DNA of 64,000 nt from Sphaerimonospora sp050942215 (lineage in GTDB: Bacteria > Actinomycetota > Actinomycetes > Streptosporangiales > Streptosporangiaceae). The stretch lies in assembly GCF_050942215.1 (NCBI RefSeq), contig NZ_CP192056.1, positions 3,224,001-3,288,000 on the forward strand, read 5' to 3'. A model generated the notes under the pieces. It ran no database searches. It was not told the origin of the DNA and worked only from the letters and a program-made list of their open reading frames with translations. Every line of letters begins with the position of its first letter. Within the stretch, counting starts at the first letter, position 1. Positions 15,541 to 27,100 of this stretch are shown in pieces. The position numbers and the translations under genes were made by a program.

Positions 15541-17301
15541 GTGCACAGGGATCTTCTGCGGCTGGCGCGCGCCGAGCGGGCCGTCTGCGTCCATCTGGCC
15601 GGCTGCCTGGCCGCGGCCGTGGCGGCCGGGCTGCTCGTGCTCGCACAGGCCGAAATCCTCGCGCGTGTGTTGTCGGGTGCGGTGCCGCCGGGCGGAGTCG
15701 CCCCGGCCCTGTTCCTGCTGGCGCTCGTGGTCGCGGCGCGCGGACTGCTCGGCTGGGCGCAGGGGATCTTCGCGGGGCGCGCGGCGACCACGCTGAAGTC
15801 CGCGCTGCGCCGCCGGCTGCTACCCCGGCTCGGCGAGGCGGGCGGCGCGGCGACCGGCAGGGCCGGCAGCGGTACGTCCGGGGGCGTTTCCACGGCCGGT
15901 TCCGGGATCCGGTCCGGGGAACTGGTCACGCTCACCGGCCGGGGGCTCGACGCGCTCGACCCGTATCTCACCGGATATCTTCCCGCCGTCGCGGTGGCCG
16001 GGGTGGTGCCGCTCGCGGTGGCCGTACGGCTGCTGGTGGCCGATCTCACGACGGCCGTGATCGTCATGCTCACGCTGCCGCTCATCCCGGTCTTCGGCGC
16101 CCTCGTCGGGTGGACCACCAAGACCGTGACCGAGCGGCAGTGGCGGGCGCTGTCCCGGCTGGGCGGCCACTTCCTCGACGTCGTGCGCGGCCTGCCGACG
16201 CTGCGCGCCTTCGGGCGGGCACGCTACCAGGCCTCGGTGATCCGCCGGGTCGCCGACGACCACCGGGCGGCCACCATGCGGACGCTGCGCGTGGCGTTCC
16301 TGTCGTCGCTGGTGCTGGAGCTCGTGGCCTCGCTCTCCCTGGCCCTCGTCGCGGTGCCCGTCGGACTGCGGCTGCTGTCGGGCTCGCTCGATCTGCCCAC
16401 CGCCCTGCTCGTCCTGCTGCTGGCCCCGGAGGCGTACGTCCCGCTGCGCGCGATGGGCACGCGGTTCCACGCCTCGATGGAGGGGGTGGCAGCGGCCGAC
16501 GAGGCCTTCGCCGTGATCGACGGCCGGGAGCCCCGGGAGACGGCCGGGACGGAGGCGGCGGCGCGTGCCGCGGCATGCGGCCGCTTCGCCCCCCGGGTTC
16601 CTCCGGTCCCGGGCAGGGCCTGTGCGCCGGCCGCCGATCCGCCCGAGATCCGGCTGGAGGACGTCACGGTCCGCTATCCGGGACGCGACGTCCCCGCGCT
16701 CGACCGCGTACGGCTCACCGTCTCACCGGGGGAACGGGTCGCGGTCGTGGGCCGGAGCGGCGCGGGCAAGAGCACGCTGCTGCACCTGCTGCTCGGGTTC
16801 GTCTCGCCCGCGGAGGGCCGGGTGCTGATCGACGGCGCCGACCTCGCCGATCTCGATCTCGACATGTGGCGGCGGCGCCTGGCGTTCGTCCCGCAGCGGC
16901 CGCACCTGTTCGCGGCCTCGGTGGCCGACAACATCGCGCTCGGCACGACCGCCACTCCCGGGCAGATCAGGGCGGCGGCCGCCGCCGCCCAGGCGGACGA
17001 GTTCGTGACCGCGCTGCCGGACGGCTACGACACCGTGCTCGGCGAACGCGGGGCGAACCTGTCGGCCGGGCAGCGGCAGCGGGTGGCGCTGGCCAGGGCG
17101 TTCTGCCGGCCTTCTGCGCAGGTGGTGCTGCTCGACGAGCCGACGGCCCGGCTGGACGGCCGCAGCGAGGCCGCGGTGATCGAGGCCACCCGCAGGCTGT
17201 GCGAGGGCCGTACGGCCATCATCGTGGCCCATCGCCCGGCCATGATCGATCTGGCCGACCGGGTCGTCCGCATCGGCTCCGGCTCCCTGGTCGGGGGGTG
17301 A
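15541..17301 (+). CDS. cydD: ABC transporter CydD (cytochrome bd assembly)
   Basis: A 586-residue half-transporter: six membrane segments in the first 320 residues, then an ATPase domain with GRSGAGKSTLLHLLLG (Walker A), LSAGQRQRVALARAF (signature) and VVLLDEPTARLD (Walker B). Start is placed at GTG 15541 behind GGGGGC; an in-frame TTG at 15484 would directly abut the cydB stop. A low-complexity spacer (about residues 320-365) separates the two domains. With CydC it exports cysteine/glutathione or handles haem, needed to assemble cytochrome bd. Confidence 0.9.
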   Translation: MHRDLLRLARAERAVCVHLAGCLAAAVAAGLLVLAQAEILARVLSGAVPPGGVAPALFLLALVVAARGLLGWAQGIFAGRAATTLKSALRRRLLPRLGEAGGAATGRAGSGTSGGVSTAGSGIRSGELVTLTGRGLDALDPYLTGYLPAVAVAGVVPLAVAVRLLVADLTTAVIVMLTLPLIPVFGALVGWTTKTVTERQWRALSRLGGHFLDVVRGLPTLRAFGRARYQASVIRRVADDHRAATMRTLRVAFLSSLVLELVASLSLALVAVPVGLRLLSGSLDLPTALLVLLLAPEAYVPLRAMGTRFHASMEGVAAADEAFAVIDGREPRETAGTEAAARAAACGRFAPRVPPVPGRACAPAADPPEIRLEDVTVRYPGRDVPALDRVRLTVSPGERVAVVGRSGAGKSTLLHLLLGFVSPAEGRVLIDGADLADLDLDMWRRRLAFVPQRPHLFAASVADNIALGTTATPGQIRAAAAAAQADEFVTALPDGYDTVLGERGANLSAGQRQRVALARAFCRPSAQVVLLDEPTARLDGRSEAAVIEATRRLCEGRTAIIVAHRPAMIDLADRVVRIGSGSLVGG

Positions 17302-17308
17302 ATCGCTC

Positions 17309-18985
17309 ATGATCCACGGGCTCTCCCGCCGGCTCGTCCTCGCCGCGCTGGCCGGTGCGGCGGCCGACCTCGCCGGCGTCGCGTTGATCGCGGCGGCCGC
17401 CTGGCTGATCACCCGCGCCGCCGAACAGCCGCCGCTGGCGGCGCTGTCGGTCGCCATCGTCGCCGTACGCGCGTTCGCCACGACGAAGGGCATCTTCCGG
17501 TACGGCGAGCGCCTGTCCGGGCACGACGTCGCGCTGCGCGCGCAGGCGGGCACACGCGAGCGGCTCTATCGGGCGCTGATCCCCGCCGGGCCGCCGCGGC
17601 GGCGAGGGGCCGACCTGCTCAGCCGGATGGTCGACGACACCGAGGCCGTCCAGGACCTGCTCGTCCGCTGCCTGCTCCCGGCCGTCGCCGCCCTGATCAC
17701 CGGGGTCGCAGCGGTGGCCGTCTCCGCCTTCCTGCTGCCCGCCGCCGCGCTCGCGCTCTGCGCCGGGCTGCTCGCCGCCGGGCTCGTCCTGCCCGCCGGC
17801 ACGGCCGCCGCCGCCCGGCGGTGGTCGGCCCGGCTCGCGCCGGCCCGGGCCGAGCTGGCCGGCCGGGTGGCGGACCTGGTGCACGGTGCGGCCGACCTGG
17901 CCGCCTGCGGCGCCCGCGACCAGGCCATCGACGCGGCCATGGCCTCGGACACGCGGCTGGCCCGGCTGGAACGCGGGCGCGCGCGTATCAACGCGGTCGC
18001 CCTCGCCGCCGGCATGCTCGCGCAGGGACTCACCGTGGTCGCCGTGGTGCTGACCGCCCAGGCGGCGGCCGCTGACCGGGTGGCGACCGCCGTGCTCGCC
18101 CTCACCTCGCTGGTCGCGTTCGAGCCGGTGCTGCCGCTGGCGGCGGCCGGTGAGCGGTTCGCCGGGGTGCTGGCGGCGCTGCGCAGGCTACGGGAGATCG
18201 CGGCGACGCCCCCGGCCGTGGCGGAGCCGGCGGCGCCCGCTCCGCCACCCGAGCCGCCGCTGACCGTGGAGATCGAGAACCTGGTCGTCAGGCACGGCGA
18301 TCGCGAACCCGCCCTGAAGGGGGTGGACCTCACGCTGACGCCGGGCAGGCGCGTCGCGGTGATCGGGCCGAGCGGCGCGGGGAAGAGCACGCTGCTGGCG
18401 GCGCTGATGCGGACGGTCGACATCGAGTCGGGCGAGATCCGCGTCAACGGTGCCGACATCCGCGCCTTCGCGCCGGACGACGTACGCGCCCGGATGACCG
18501 GGCTCACCCAGGACCCCTACGTCTTCCAGGCCAGCCTGCGCGACAACATGCGGCTCGCCGGGCCGGAGGCCTCGGACGCCGAGATCGCCCGGGCCGTACG
18601 ACGGGCCCGGCTGGAGGAGTGGGCGGAGCGCACCGGCTGGGACACCGTGCTCGGCGAGGACGGGCGCACCGTTTCCGGCGGTCAGCTCCAGCGGCTCGCG
18701 CTCGCCCGGGCACTGCTGTTCGACCCGCCGGTGCTGCTGCTCGACGAACCGGCCGAGGCGCTGGACGAGGAGACGGCCGACCTGCTCATGGCCGACCTGC
18801 TCGACGCCACCCGGGGCCGCACCACCCTGCTGGTCACGCATCGGCTGCGCGGGCTGGAGCAGGTGGACGAGATCGTCGTCATCGAGGACGGGCGGGTGAT
18901 CCAGCGGGGGCCGCACGCCGAGCTGGCCGCCGTGCCCGGGTACTACCGGGACCTGTGGGAGTCCGAGGCGTTGACCCGCCGCTGA
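17309..18985 (+). CDS. cydC: ABC transporter CydC (cytochrome bd assembly)
   Basis: A 558-residue ABC half-transporter forming a heterodimer with CydD. The membrane domain occupies about residues 1-290; the ATPase has GPSGAGKSTLLAALM, the signature VSGGQLQRLALARAL and Walker B PPVLLLDEPAEALDEE. It starts 7 bp after cydD with the G-rich run at 17293-17299 as ribosome-binding site. It is the last gene of the operon. Confidence 0.92.
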   Translation: MIHGLSRRLVLAALAGAAADLAGVALIAAAAWLITRAAEQPPLAALSVAIVAVRAFATTKGIFRYGERLSGHDVALRAQAGTRERLYRALIPAGPPRRRGADLLSRMVDDTEAVQDLLVRCLLPAVAALITGVAAVAVSAFLLPAAALALCAGLLAAGLVLPAGTAAAARRWSARLAPARAELAGRVADLVHGAADLAACGARDQAIDAAMASDTRLARLERGRARINAVALAAGMLAQGLTVVAVVLTAQAAAADRVATAVLALTSLVAFEPVLPLAAAGERFAGVLAALRRLREIAATPPAVAEPAAPAPPPEPPLTVEIENLVVRHGDREPALKGVDLTLTPGRRVAVIGPSGAGKSTLLAALMRTVDIESGEIRVNGADIRAFAPDDVRARMTGLTQDPYVFQASLRDNMRLAGPEASDAEIARAVRRARLEEWAERTGWDTVLGEDGRTVSGGQLQRLALARALLFDPPVLLLDEPAEALDEETADLLMADLLDATRGRTTLLVTHRLRGLEQVDEIVVIEDGRVIQRGPHAELAAVPGYYRDLWESEALTRR

Positions 18986-19063
18986 CGACGATCGCCGGCG
19001 GGCCTCCCCCTCTGAGGTCCACCGGCGATGCGGTCGTGTCGTTTCCCGTGCCGCGGGGCCGCG

Positions 19064-20344
19064 TCAGCCCGCGGCCTGCTCGGCCAGGGTGATGGAGGCC
19101 GTGGCCGTCTTGTCGTTGCGCGTGTACTCGATGGTCACCTTGTCGCCCGGCCTGGAGCTGCGGATCGTGCCGACCAGCGCCTCCGCGCTGTCCACCCGCT
19201 TGTCGTTGATCTTGGTGATCAGGTCGCCCTCCTTGAGGCCGGCCTTCTCCGCGGGGCTGCCGACCGTGATCGAGGCGACCACGGCGCCGGGGGTGCCCCC
19301 GACCGCGTCGGCGACGCTCACGCCGAGAAACGCGTGGCTGGCCCGGCCGGTCCTGATCAGCTGGTCGGAGACCTGCTTGGCCATGTTGATCGGGATGGCG
19401 AAGCCGACGCCGATGTTGCCGCTGCTGGAGCCGGAGGTCGCGATGGCCGTGTTGATGCCGACGACCTCGCCCGATCCGTTGACCAGGGCGCCGCCCGAGT
19501 TGCCGGGGTTGATCGCCGCGTCGGTCTGGATCATGCCGCCGATCGTCGTGCCGCGGCTCTGCCGCTGCTGCCCCCAGGGGAAGGGCTGCTGCCGGTCGTC
19601 GCCGCTCTCGGTCAGCGTGCGGTCGAGCGCGCTGACGATGCCGGAGGTCACCGAGCCCTCCAGGCCGAGCGGGCTGCCGATCGCCAGCACCGGGTCGCCG
19701 ACCTGGAGCTTGTCGCTGTCGCCGAGCGAGGCCGGGACCAGGTCCGTGACGTCCTGCACCTGGATGACCGCGATGTCGGTGGTGGGGTCGGTGCCCTTCA
19801 CGACGGCCGTGCCCGTCCTGCCGTCGCTGAACTTCACCGTGATCCTGGCGGACTGGTCCGCCTGTGCCACCACGTGGTTGTTGGTCAGGACGAGGCCGTC
19901 GGCCGACAGGATCACCCCGGAGCCCTCGCCGCCGCCCATCTGGGTTCTCACCTGGATCGACACGACCGACGGCATGATGTTCTTGGCCACCTCGGCGATG
20001 GTGTTCCCCGACGAGGTCGACACGGGGTTCACCAGGGGGCTGGACACGACGGTCCGATCGCCGTTCGCGACATTGGTGATCAAGGCCCCCGCGGCTCCAC
20101 CACCCAGTGCCACGGCCACCAGGGCCAGGCCGGCGCCCACCTTCTGCCTGCCGGTCAGGCCGCCCCTGGGGCGCGGCGGCGGGCCGGGGAGCCCCACGGG
20201 GTCGAACGAGGCATAGCCCTGGCCGCCGCCCCCGAACGCCCCGCCGTACTGCCCGCGCCGCGGCGGAGTGCTGCCGAACTGACTCCAGCCGTGCCCCGGA
20301 AGCTCCTGGGTGTTCTCATTGGGAACGTCGTTGGGTTCGCTCAT
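19064..20344 (-). CDS. HtrA/DegP-like serine protease with PDZ domain
   Basis: A 426-residue membrane-anchored protease. A Pro/Gly-rich cytoplasmic tail (1-65) is followed by one membrane segment (about 67-92) and a trypsin-like domain. The triad is His157 (LTNNHVV), Asp190 (TDIAVI) and Ser283 (NPGNSGG). A C-terminal PDZ domain runs from about 340 (FLGVSVADAVGG to GDLITKINDKRV). ATG 20344 has GAGGGGGA upstream. Such proteins handle misfolded or cell-envelope proteins outside the membrane. It is transcribed toward cydC and lies downstream of lon on the same strand with its own promoter space. Confidence 0.93.
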   Translation of the reverse strand: MSEPNDVPNENTQELPGHGWSQFGSTPPRRGQYGGAFGGGGQGYASFDPVGLPGPPPRPRGGLTGRQKVGAGLALVAVALGGGAAGALITNVANGDRTVVSSPLVNPVSTSSGNTIAEVAKNIMPSVVSIQVRTQMGGGEGSGVILSADGLVLTNNHVVAQADQSARITVKFSDGRTGTAVVKGTDPTTDIAVIQVQDVTDLVPASLGDSDKLQVGDPVLAIGSPLGLEGSVTSGIVSALDRTLTESGDDRQQPFPWGQQRQSRGTTIGGMIQTDAAINPGNSGGALVNGSGEVVGINTAIATSGSSSGNIGVGFAIPINMAKQVSDQLIRTGRASHAFLGVSVADAVGGTPGAVVASITVGSPAEKAGLKEGDLITKINDKRVDSAEALVGTIRSSRPGDKVTIEYTRNDKTATASITLAEQAAG

Positions 20345-20471
20345 CGTCAATCCCCCTCGATGGATCCGCCGGTTACATCCCGGCTCTCCGCCGGTACGCG
20401 TTCCAGCATCGCAAACCGGCGATAAGGCCACGTTAAGCGATCTACGATGCGACCGGACGAGCCGCCGTGGA

Positions 20472-22832
<2,361 letters not shown>

Positions 22833-22846
22833 GAGCACTCCCATAG

Positions 22847-22867
22847 GTTGAGTTATGTCGGCTCAAC
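22847..22867. promoter_or_regulatory. HAIR element (HspR operator) at lon
   Basis: GTTGAG(T)-N7-(G)CTCAAC: TTGAGT at 22848-22853, seven bases, GCTCAA at 22861-22866. This matches the HspR-associated inverted repeat CTTGAGT-N7-ACTCAAG. It overlaps the expected promoter of lon, so lon should be induced by heat shock. Confidence 0.85.
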
Positions 22868-23046
22868 TAACAGGAGTCGTATCGTGTTCCCTCTTCTGCG
22901 CGTGTTCGCTGCGAGCGATCGTAATCGTGTAATCAGCGGCCGGCATCGGGGCCGGGGCGCCGATCCCGTCCCGAGTTCAGCCGGTCGATCCGGGATGTTC
23001 ACGCGCCGGTGAGACTGCGGTCCCGGCCTGCGGGGACGATCCGGCC

Positions 23047-24555
23047 ATGAGCGTCCCGCGTCCGGCCGTCCTCTCCGTCCTCTCCGTCTTCCGCGTCCGC
23101 CGCCGATCCCGCTCCCTGCCGGTCGCGGCCGTCCTGACCGTCCTGGCCGTCATGGCCGTCTCCCCGCTCGTGGTCGTCCCTCCCGCCGCCGGCGTCCGGT
23201 CCTGCCCCGCGTTCCTCGCCGTGGCCGCGCCGTACGCGACCGTGGACGGGCACGCGCGCGCGGGAAGCGTCACCCTGTTCCAGGAGCGGTCCGGGCGGAT
23301 GGCACCGGTCCAGGTGCTGCGCCAGGGCGCGTACGGGCTCGGGGACGCGCCCGAGCACGGCGACGCCTTCGGGTCGGCGCTCGCCCGGGGGGACTTCGAC
23401 GGCGACGGCTGCGACGATCTGGCGATCGGCGCGTCCGAGGAGGTCCACGGCCCGCCCGGCCCCGTGCCCGGCGCGGACGGCGCCGGCGTCGTCCACCTGC
23501 TGTACGGCACACCGCGTGGGCTGCGGGCGGCGGGCACGGTGGACGTCACCCGCCTCGGCAGGTCGTACGGAACCGACCGGCTGGGTGCGGCGCTGGCCGC
23601 CGGCGACCTCGACGGGGACGGCGACGACGAGCTGGTCGCCGGGGCGCCGGGACTCGGCGGCGGGGGCGGGGCCGGGGTCTTCGGCATGGACGGCCGCCGC
23701 CCCGACGGGGAGGGCGTGCTGATCACGCAGCTGACCCGGTGGGTCGGCCAGGACTCCGGCGAGACCGACCAGTTCGGCGCGGCGCTGGCGACCGGCGACT
23801 TCGACGGGGACGGCCGGGCGGAGATCGCCGTCGGCGCGCCCGGCGACGGCGGGCCGCGCCCGGGGTCGGGGGTGGTGACCGTACTCGACCCGCGGCGACG
23901 GCATGCCGGGGTCTTCACCCAGGAGAGCCCGGGTGTGCAGGGCGGCGTGGAGGAGTGGGACGCATTCGGCGCCGCCCTCGCCTCCGGTGACTTCGACGCG
24001 GACGGGCGCGACGACCTGGCCATCGGCGTGCCGGGCGAGGACCTGACCCCGTTCGTGCGCGGCATGGACTACGGCGACGGCGCCGTCAACGTGCTGTACG
24101 GCTCCGGCCGCGGCCTGACCGGCCTGCGCGGCGAGCCCTGGTCGCGGCGGGTCCTCGCCGGGAGGCCGCGCTACTCCGACAGGTTCGGCGCCGCGCTGGC
24201 GGCCGGCGACCTCAACGGGGACGGCGACGACGAGCTGGTGGTCGGCGTCCCGGGCGCGGGCGCGGTCCAGGTGATCGCGGGCACCCGGTCGGGTGGCCTG
24301 ACCCGGCGGCACAGCCTGCTGGTGCACGCGGGCAAGGCCGCCGGCGGGCACGGCGGCGACTTCGGCATGGCCGTACTCGTGCGCCGCGGCCGCCTGTTCG
24401 TGTCCGCCCCCGCGGCCGGCACCGTCACCCGGGTCGGCACGGAGGCGAGGAAGGGGCCGTACACGGGTGTCCGGCCCCACGTCCGGGACACGCTCCACGA
24501 CGCCGCCCGGGGCGACTCCCAGGGCGACGCCCTCTTCGGTTACGCACTCGGCTGA
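23047..24555 (+). CDS. Secreted FG-GAP/VCBS repeat protein
   Basis: A 502-residue exported protein. A long basic n-region and hydrophobic stretch (about residues 20-50, ending PPAAG) act as signal peptide. Five integrin-like FG-GAP blades follow, each with a calcium loop: GDFDGDGCDDLAIGA, GDLDGDGDDELVAGAPG, GDFDGDGRAEIAVGAPGD, GDFDADGRDDLAIGVPGE and GDLNGDGDDELVVGVPGA. They would form most of a seven-bladed propeller. No catalytic domain is seen, so an extracellular binding role is likely. It converges on phoD across a G-rich spacer. Confidence 0.85.
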   Translation: MSVPRPAVLSVLSVFRVRRRSRSLPVAAVLTVLAVMAVSPLVVVPPAAGVRSCPAFLAVAAPYATVDGHARAGSVTLFQERSGRMAPVQVLRQGAYGLGDAPEHGDAFGSALARGDFDGDGCDDLAIGASEEVHGPPGPVPGADGAGVVHLLYGTPRGLRAAGTVDVTRLGRSYGTDRLGAALAAGDLDGDGDDELVAGAPGLGGGGGAGVFGMDGRRPDGEGVLITQLTRWVGQDSGETDQFGAALATGDFDGDGRAEIAVGAPGDGGPRPGSGVVTVLDPRRRHAGVFTQESPGVQGGVEEWDAFGAALASGDFDADGRDDLAIGVPGEDLTPFVRGMDYGDGAVNVLYGSGRGLTGLRGEPWSRRVLAGRPRYSDRFGAALAAGDLNGDGDDELVVGVPGAGAVQVIAGTRSGGLTRRHSLLVHAGKAAGGHGGDFGMAVLVRRGRLFVSAPAAGTVTRVGTEARKGPYTGVRPHVRDTLHDAARGDSQGDALFGYALG

Positions 24556-24577
24556 GGAAGGCGCCCGCCCGGCGGCC

Positions 24578-24614
24578 GGGGGGCTGGGGGGCTGGGGGGC
24601 CAGGGGGCCGGGGG
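24578..24614 (+). repeat. G-quadruplex-type G-run cluster between convergent genes
   Basis: Five runs of 5-6 G (24578-24583, 24586-24591, 24594-24599, 24603-24607, 24610-24614) are separated by 2-3 nt loops. This strongly fits a stable G-quadruplex on the + strand, in the 79 bp between the FG-GAP and phoD stop codons. It may pause or end transcription. Confidence 0.7.
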
Positions 24615-24633
24615 CCGCCGCAGGGCGAGGCGT

Positions 24634-26253
24634 CTATGCCAGCACGCTGTGCCCGTCGGGAACGGTGAACCGCGCCGACGTCCTCGCCGGAGCGCCGCGC
24701 CGGGACACGTACTCCAGGGTGCGGAACTCGGCCCGCAGTTCCTCCGGCGCGAGCCGGCACAGGATGTAGCCGCGCCGCTGGTCGATGTAGGAGATGTGCG
24801 GGTTCTCGCGCAGCATCCCGGCGATCCGGCCCTCGTCTCGGTAGCCGTCCCCGTCGCTGGAGACCGACGAGGCGACGAGCTCGACCGCCGCTGCCGGCGC
24901 GTCCATGTCGTCGAAGTCTTCGCGCAGCACGGCCGCGTGATGCATGTGCGCGTCGCCGGTGAGCACCACCGGGTTCGCCGCGCCACCGGACCTGATGCCC
25001 CGCAGCAGCCTCGCCCGGTCGGCCGGATAACCATCCCAGCCGTCCATGTTCAGCTGCCTGCCCGGCCCCTGTCTGAGGTCCCGCTGTGCCATCAGCACCT
25101 GCTGGCCGATCAGGTTCCACCGCGCCCGGGAGCGTGCGAGGCCGTCCAGGAGCCACCGGCGCTGCTCGTCGCCCAGCATCGTGCGCCGGCCGTCGAGCCG
25201 TTCGTCGCATCCCGCGCGGGCGCCGTCCCGGCACGCCTGGTCGTCCCGGAACTGCCGGGTGTCGAGCAGATGGAAGGAGGCCAGACCGCCCCACGCGAGG
25301 CGGCGATTGACGCGGATACGGGCACCCGCCGGCATGCTCGCCCGGCGCAGCGGCATGTTCTCGTAGTACGCCAGCAACGCGTGGGCCCGCCGCTCGCGGA
25401 ACCCGGAGGCGCCGGTGCTCGACGCCGAGGCCGCCCAGTTGTTCTCGATCTCGTGGTCGTCGAAAGCGACCAGCCAGGGCGCCGCGCGATGGGCCGCCCC
25501 CAGGTCGGGATCGGTCTTGTACTGCGCGTGCCGCAGCCGGTAGTCCGCCAGCGTCCGGCAGGTGCTCCCGGCGAAGGACCGTACGGAGCCGCTCACCGCC
25601 GGGTAGCCGTCCGGCGGGTACTCGTACATGTAGTCGCCCAGGTGTACGACGAGGTCGGGCTCCTGTTCCGTCATCCGGCGGTAGGCGGTGAAGTGGCCGT
25701 GCTCCCAGTGCGCGCACGCCGCGACCGCGAACGTCAGGGGCGTGGTCGTCCCGGCGGGCACCGTGCGGGTACGGCCCGCCGGTGAGACGTGCCCCTCCGC
25801 CCGGAACCGGTAGAAGTACTCCCGTCCCGGCGCGAGACCGTCCACCTCGACGTGGACGCTGTGCGCCGCGGCGGGGCGGGCGACCGCCGTACCGGAGGCG
25901 AGGACGGCGGCGAACCGCTCGTCGGCCGCGAGCTGCCACTCGACCGCCACGGGACGCGAGGGCATCCCGCCGAGGCCGTCGGGAGCGACGGGATCGAGGG
26001 CGAGCCGCGTCCAGAGCACGATGCCGTCCGAGGTGGGATCGCCCGAGGCGATGCCGAGCTGGAACGGATCCCCGGGCAGCCTCCGGCGGGCCGTACGCGA
26101 GGACGCGGGCAAGGAGCCGGAGACGCGGGGCGGGGTGGAGGCGCTGGCCGGCGCGGAGCCGGGAACCAGGCTTCCGGCCCCCGCCGCGAGCGCCGTCAGG
26201 AATGCCCGCCGTGACGTGTTCCGCACCGCCCGTCCGGGCGCGGGGGGCTTCAC
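24634..26253 (-). CDS. phoD: PhoD-family alkaline phosphatase, Tat-exported
   Basis: A 539-residue secreted phosphodiesterase/phosphatase that releases phosphate from organic phosphoesters using Fe/Ca. A twin-arginine signal (SRRAFLTALAAGAGSLVPG) is followed by the PhoD N domain (FQLGIASGDPTSDGIVLWTRL) and the metallophosphatase domain with VVHLGDYMYEY, LVAFDDHEIENNW and LTGDAHMHHAAVL metal-ligand motifs. The start is uncertain: GTG 26253 is preferred because an in-frame ATG at 26352 would translate a 20-bp tandem repeat. The ribosome-binding site is weak. Phosphate (PhoP) control is expected for the family but no clear Pho box was seen. Confidence 0.88.
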   Translation of the reverse strand: MKPPAPGRAVRNTSRRAFLTALAAGAGSLVPGSAPASASTPPRVSGSLPASSRTARRRLPGDPFQLGIASGDPTSDGIVLWTRLALDPVAPDGLGGMPSRPVAVEWQLAADERFAAVLASGTAVARPAAAHSVHVEVDGLAPGREYFYRFRAEGHVSPAGRTRTVPAGTTTPLTFAVAACAHWEHGHFTAYRRMTEQEPDLVVHLGDYMYEYPPDGYPAVSGSVRSFAGSTCRTLADYRLRHAQYKTDPDLGAAHRAAPWLVAFDDHEIENNWAASASSTGASGFRERRAHALLAYYENMPLRRASMPAGARIRVNRRLAWGGLASFHLLDTRQFRDDQACRDGARAGCDERLDGRRTMLGDEQRRWLLDGLARSRARWNLIGQQVLMAQRDLRQGPGRQLNMDGWDGYPADRARLLRGIRSGGAANPVVLTGDAHMHHAAVLREDFDDMDAPAAAVELVASSVSSDGDGYRDEGRIAGMLRENPHISYIDQRRGYILCRLAPEELRAEFRTLEYVSRRGAPARTSARFTVPDGHSVLA

Positions 26254-26280
26254 GGGCCCGGTCGTGTCCGCATGAGCCCG

Positions 26281-26400
26281 GACTTCTCCATCAGCCGTCC
26301 GGTCTCCTCCGTGCGTGTCCGGTCTTCTCCGTGCGCGTCCGGCCTTCTCCATAGGCGTCCGCCCTTCTCGGTGAACGTCGGGCTTTCTCCATGAGAACAG
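26281..26400. repeat. Six exact-period 20-bp tandem repeats upstream of phoD
   Basis: Six consecutive 20-bp units, starting at 26281, 26301, 26321, 26341, 26361 and 26381, share the pattern GG-Y-CTTCTCC-RTG-CGTCC with no indels. The array lies in the promoter or leader region of phoD. A 20-bp period is not a multiple of 3, which argues against coding. Possible uses are regulator binding sites or a repeated leader element. Confidence 0.85.
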
Positions 26401-26497
26401 TGCAACCTGCCCGGTCGAACTTCCGGCCGTTCCCCGGTCGCCCGCCGGGAAACCGCCGGTGAACAGTCGGCCAGCGGCTCGGAGACGACGCCGGCGG

Positions 26498-27100
26498 CTA
26501 TGCGAGGAGCGGCTTCAGCTCCTCGCGGAGCGTCGGCACGCCGCGGAAGAGCAGGCCGTGGATGCCCACGGACCTGGCGGCGGCGATGTTCTCTGCGCGG
26601 TCGTCGACGAAGACCACGTCCGCGGCGGGCACCCCCAGCTTCTCGATCACCGTGAGAAAGATCTCCGCCTCGGGCTTCACCATGCCCATGCGGCCGCTGT
26701 AGAAGCGCGGGCCGATCGGGGCCATGAACGGCAGCGGGTCGATCCCGTCGGCGACGCAGACCGGGACGTTGGACAGCAGCGCCATCGGCACCGCCCGGCC
26801 GGCCAGCTCTTCGATCAGCGCCGCGGTGTCCTCGTTGGGACGCGACCAGCTCGCCACGTCCAGCGTGACGGCCCGGTCGAGTCCGGCGCCGGCCACCGGC
26901 CTGCCGTACACGAACGACCAGTACGCCCCGGGGTCGAGGTCGGCGCGGTCGAAGTCGAGGCGGGCCGCCCAGTAGCGCTGCTCGAACCCGGCCCGGCCGC
27001 CGGCGGGCGGGCCGTCCGGCGGGTCGGCGAGCCGGGCGACGTCCACCTCGGCCTGGGGCAGCGAGATGACATTGCCGTAGTCGAAAAGAACAGTTCTCAT
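26498..27100 (-). CDS. HAD-superfamily hydrolase
   Basis: A 200-residue HAD hydrolase of the haloacid-dehalogenase/epoxide-hydrolase-like group. VLFDYGNV (nucleophile Asp7), MALLSNVPV (motif II), GMVKPEAEIF (motif III lysine) and VVFVDDRAENIAAARSVG (motif IV) are all present. It should hydrolyse a small phosphoester; the substrate is unknown. ATG 27100 lies inside a 16-bp palindrome and TATGAT (about 27112-27117 on the - strand) could be a -10, giving a leaderless mRNA. It may alternatively be cotranscribed with the lipase-like gene 10 bp upstream. Confidence 0.87.
   Translation of the reverse strand: MRTVLFDYGNVISLPQAEVDVARLADPPDGPPAGGRAGFEQRYWAARLDFDRADLDPGAYWSFVYGRPVAGAGLDRAVTLDVASWSRPNEDTAALIEELAGRAVPMALLSNVPVCVADGIDPLPFMAPIGPRFYSGRMGMVKPEAEIFLTVIEKLGVPAADVVFVDDRAENIAAARSVGIHGLLFRGVPTLREELKPLLA

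Noticed and set aside
26350..26375. Pho box (GTTCACC) in the phoD upstream array
   Set aside because: One GTTCACC occurs in a single unit only, and the 20-bp period does not fit the 11-bp direct repeats of a Pho box.
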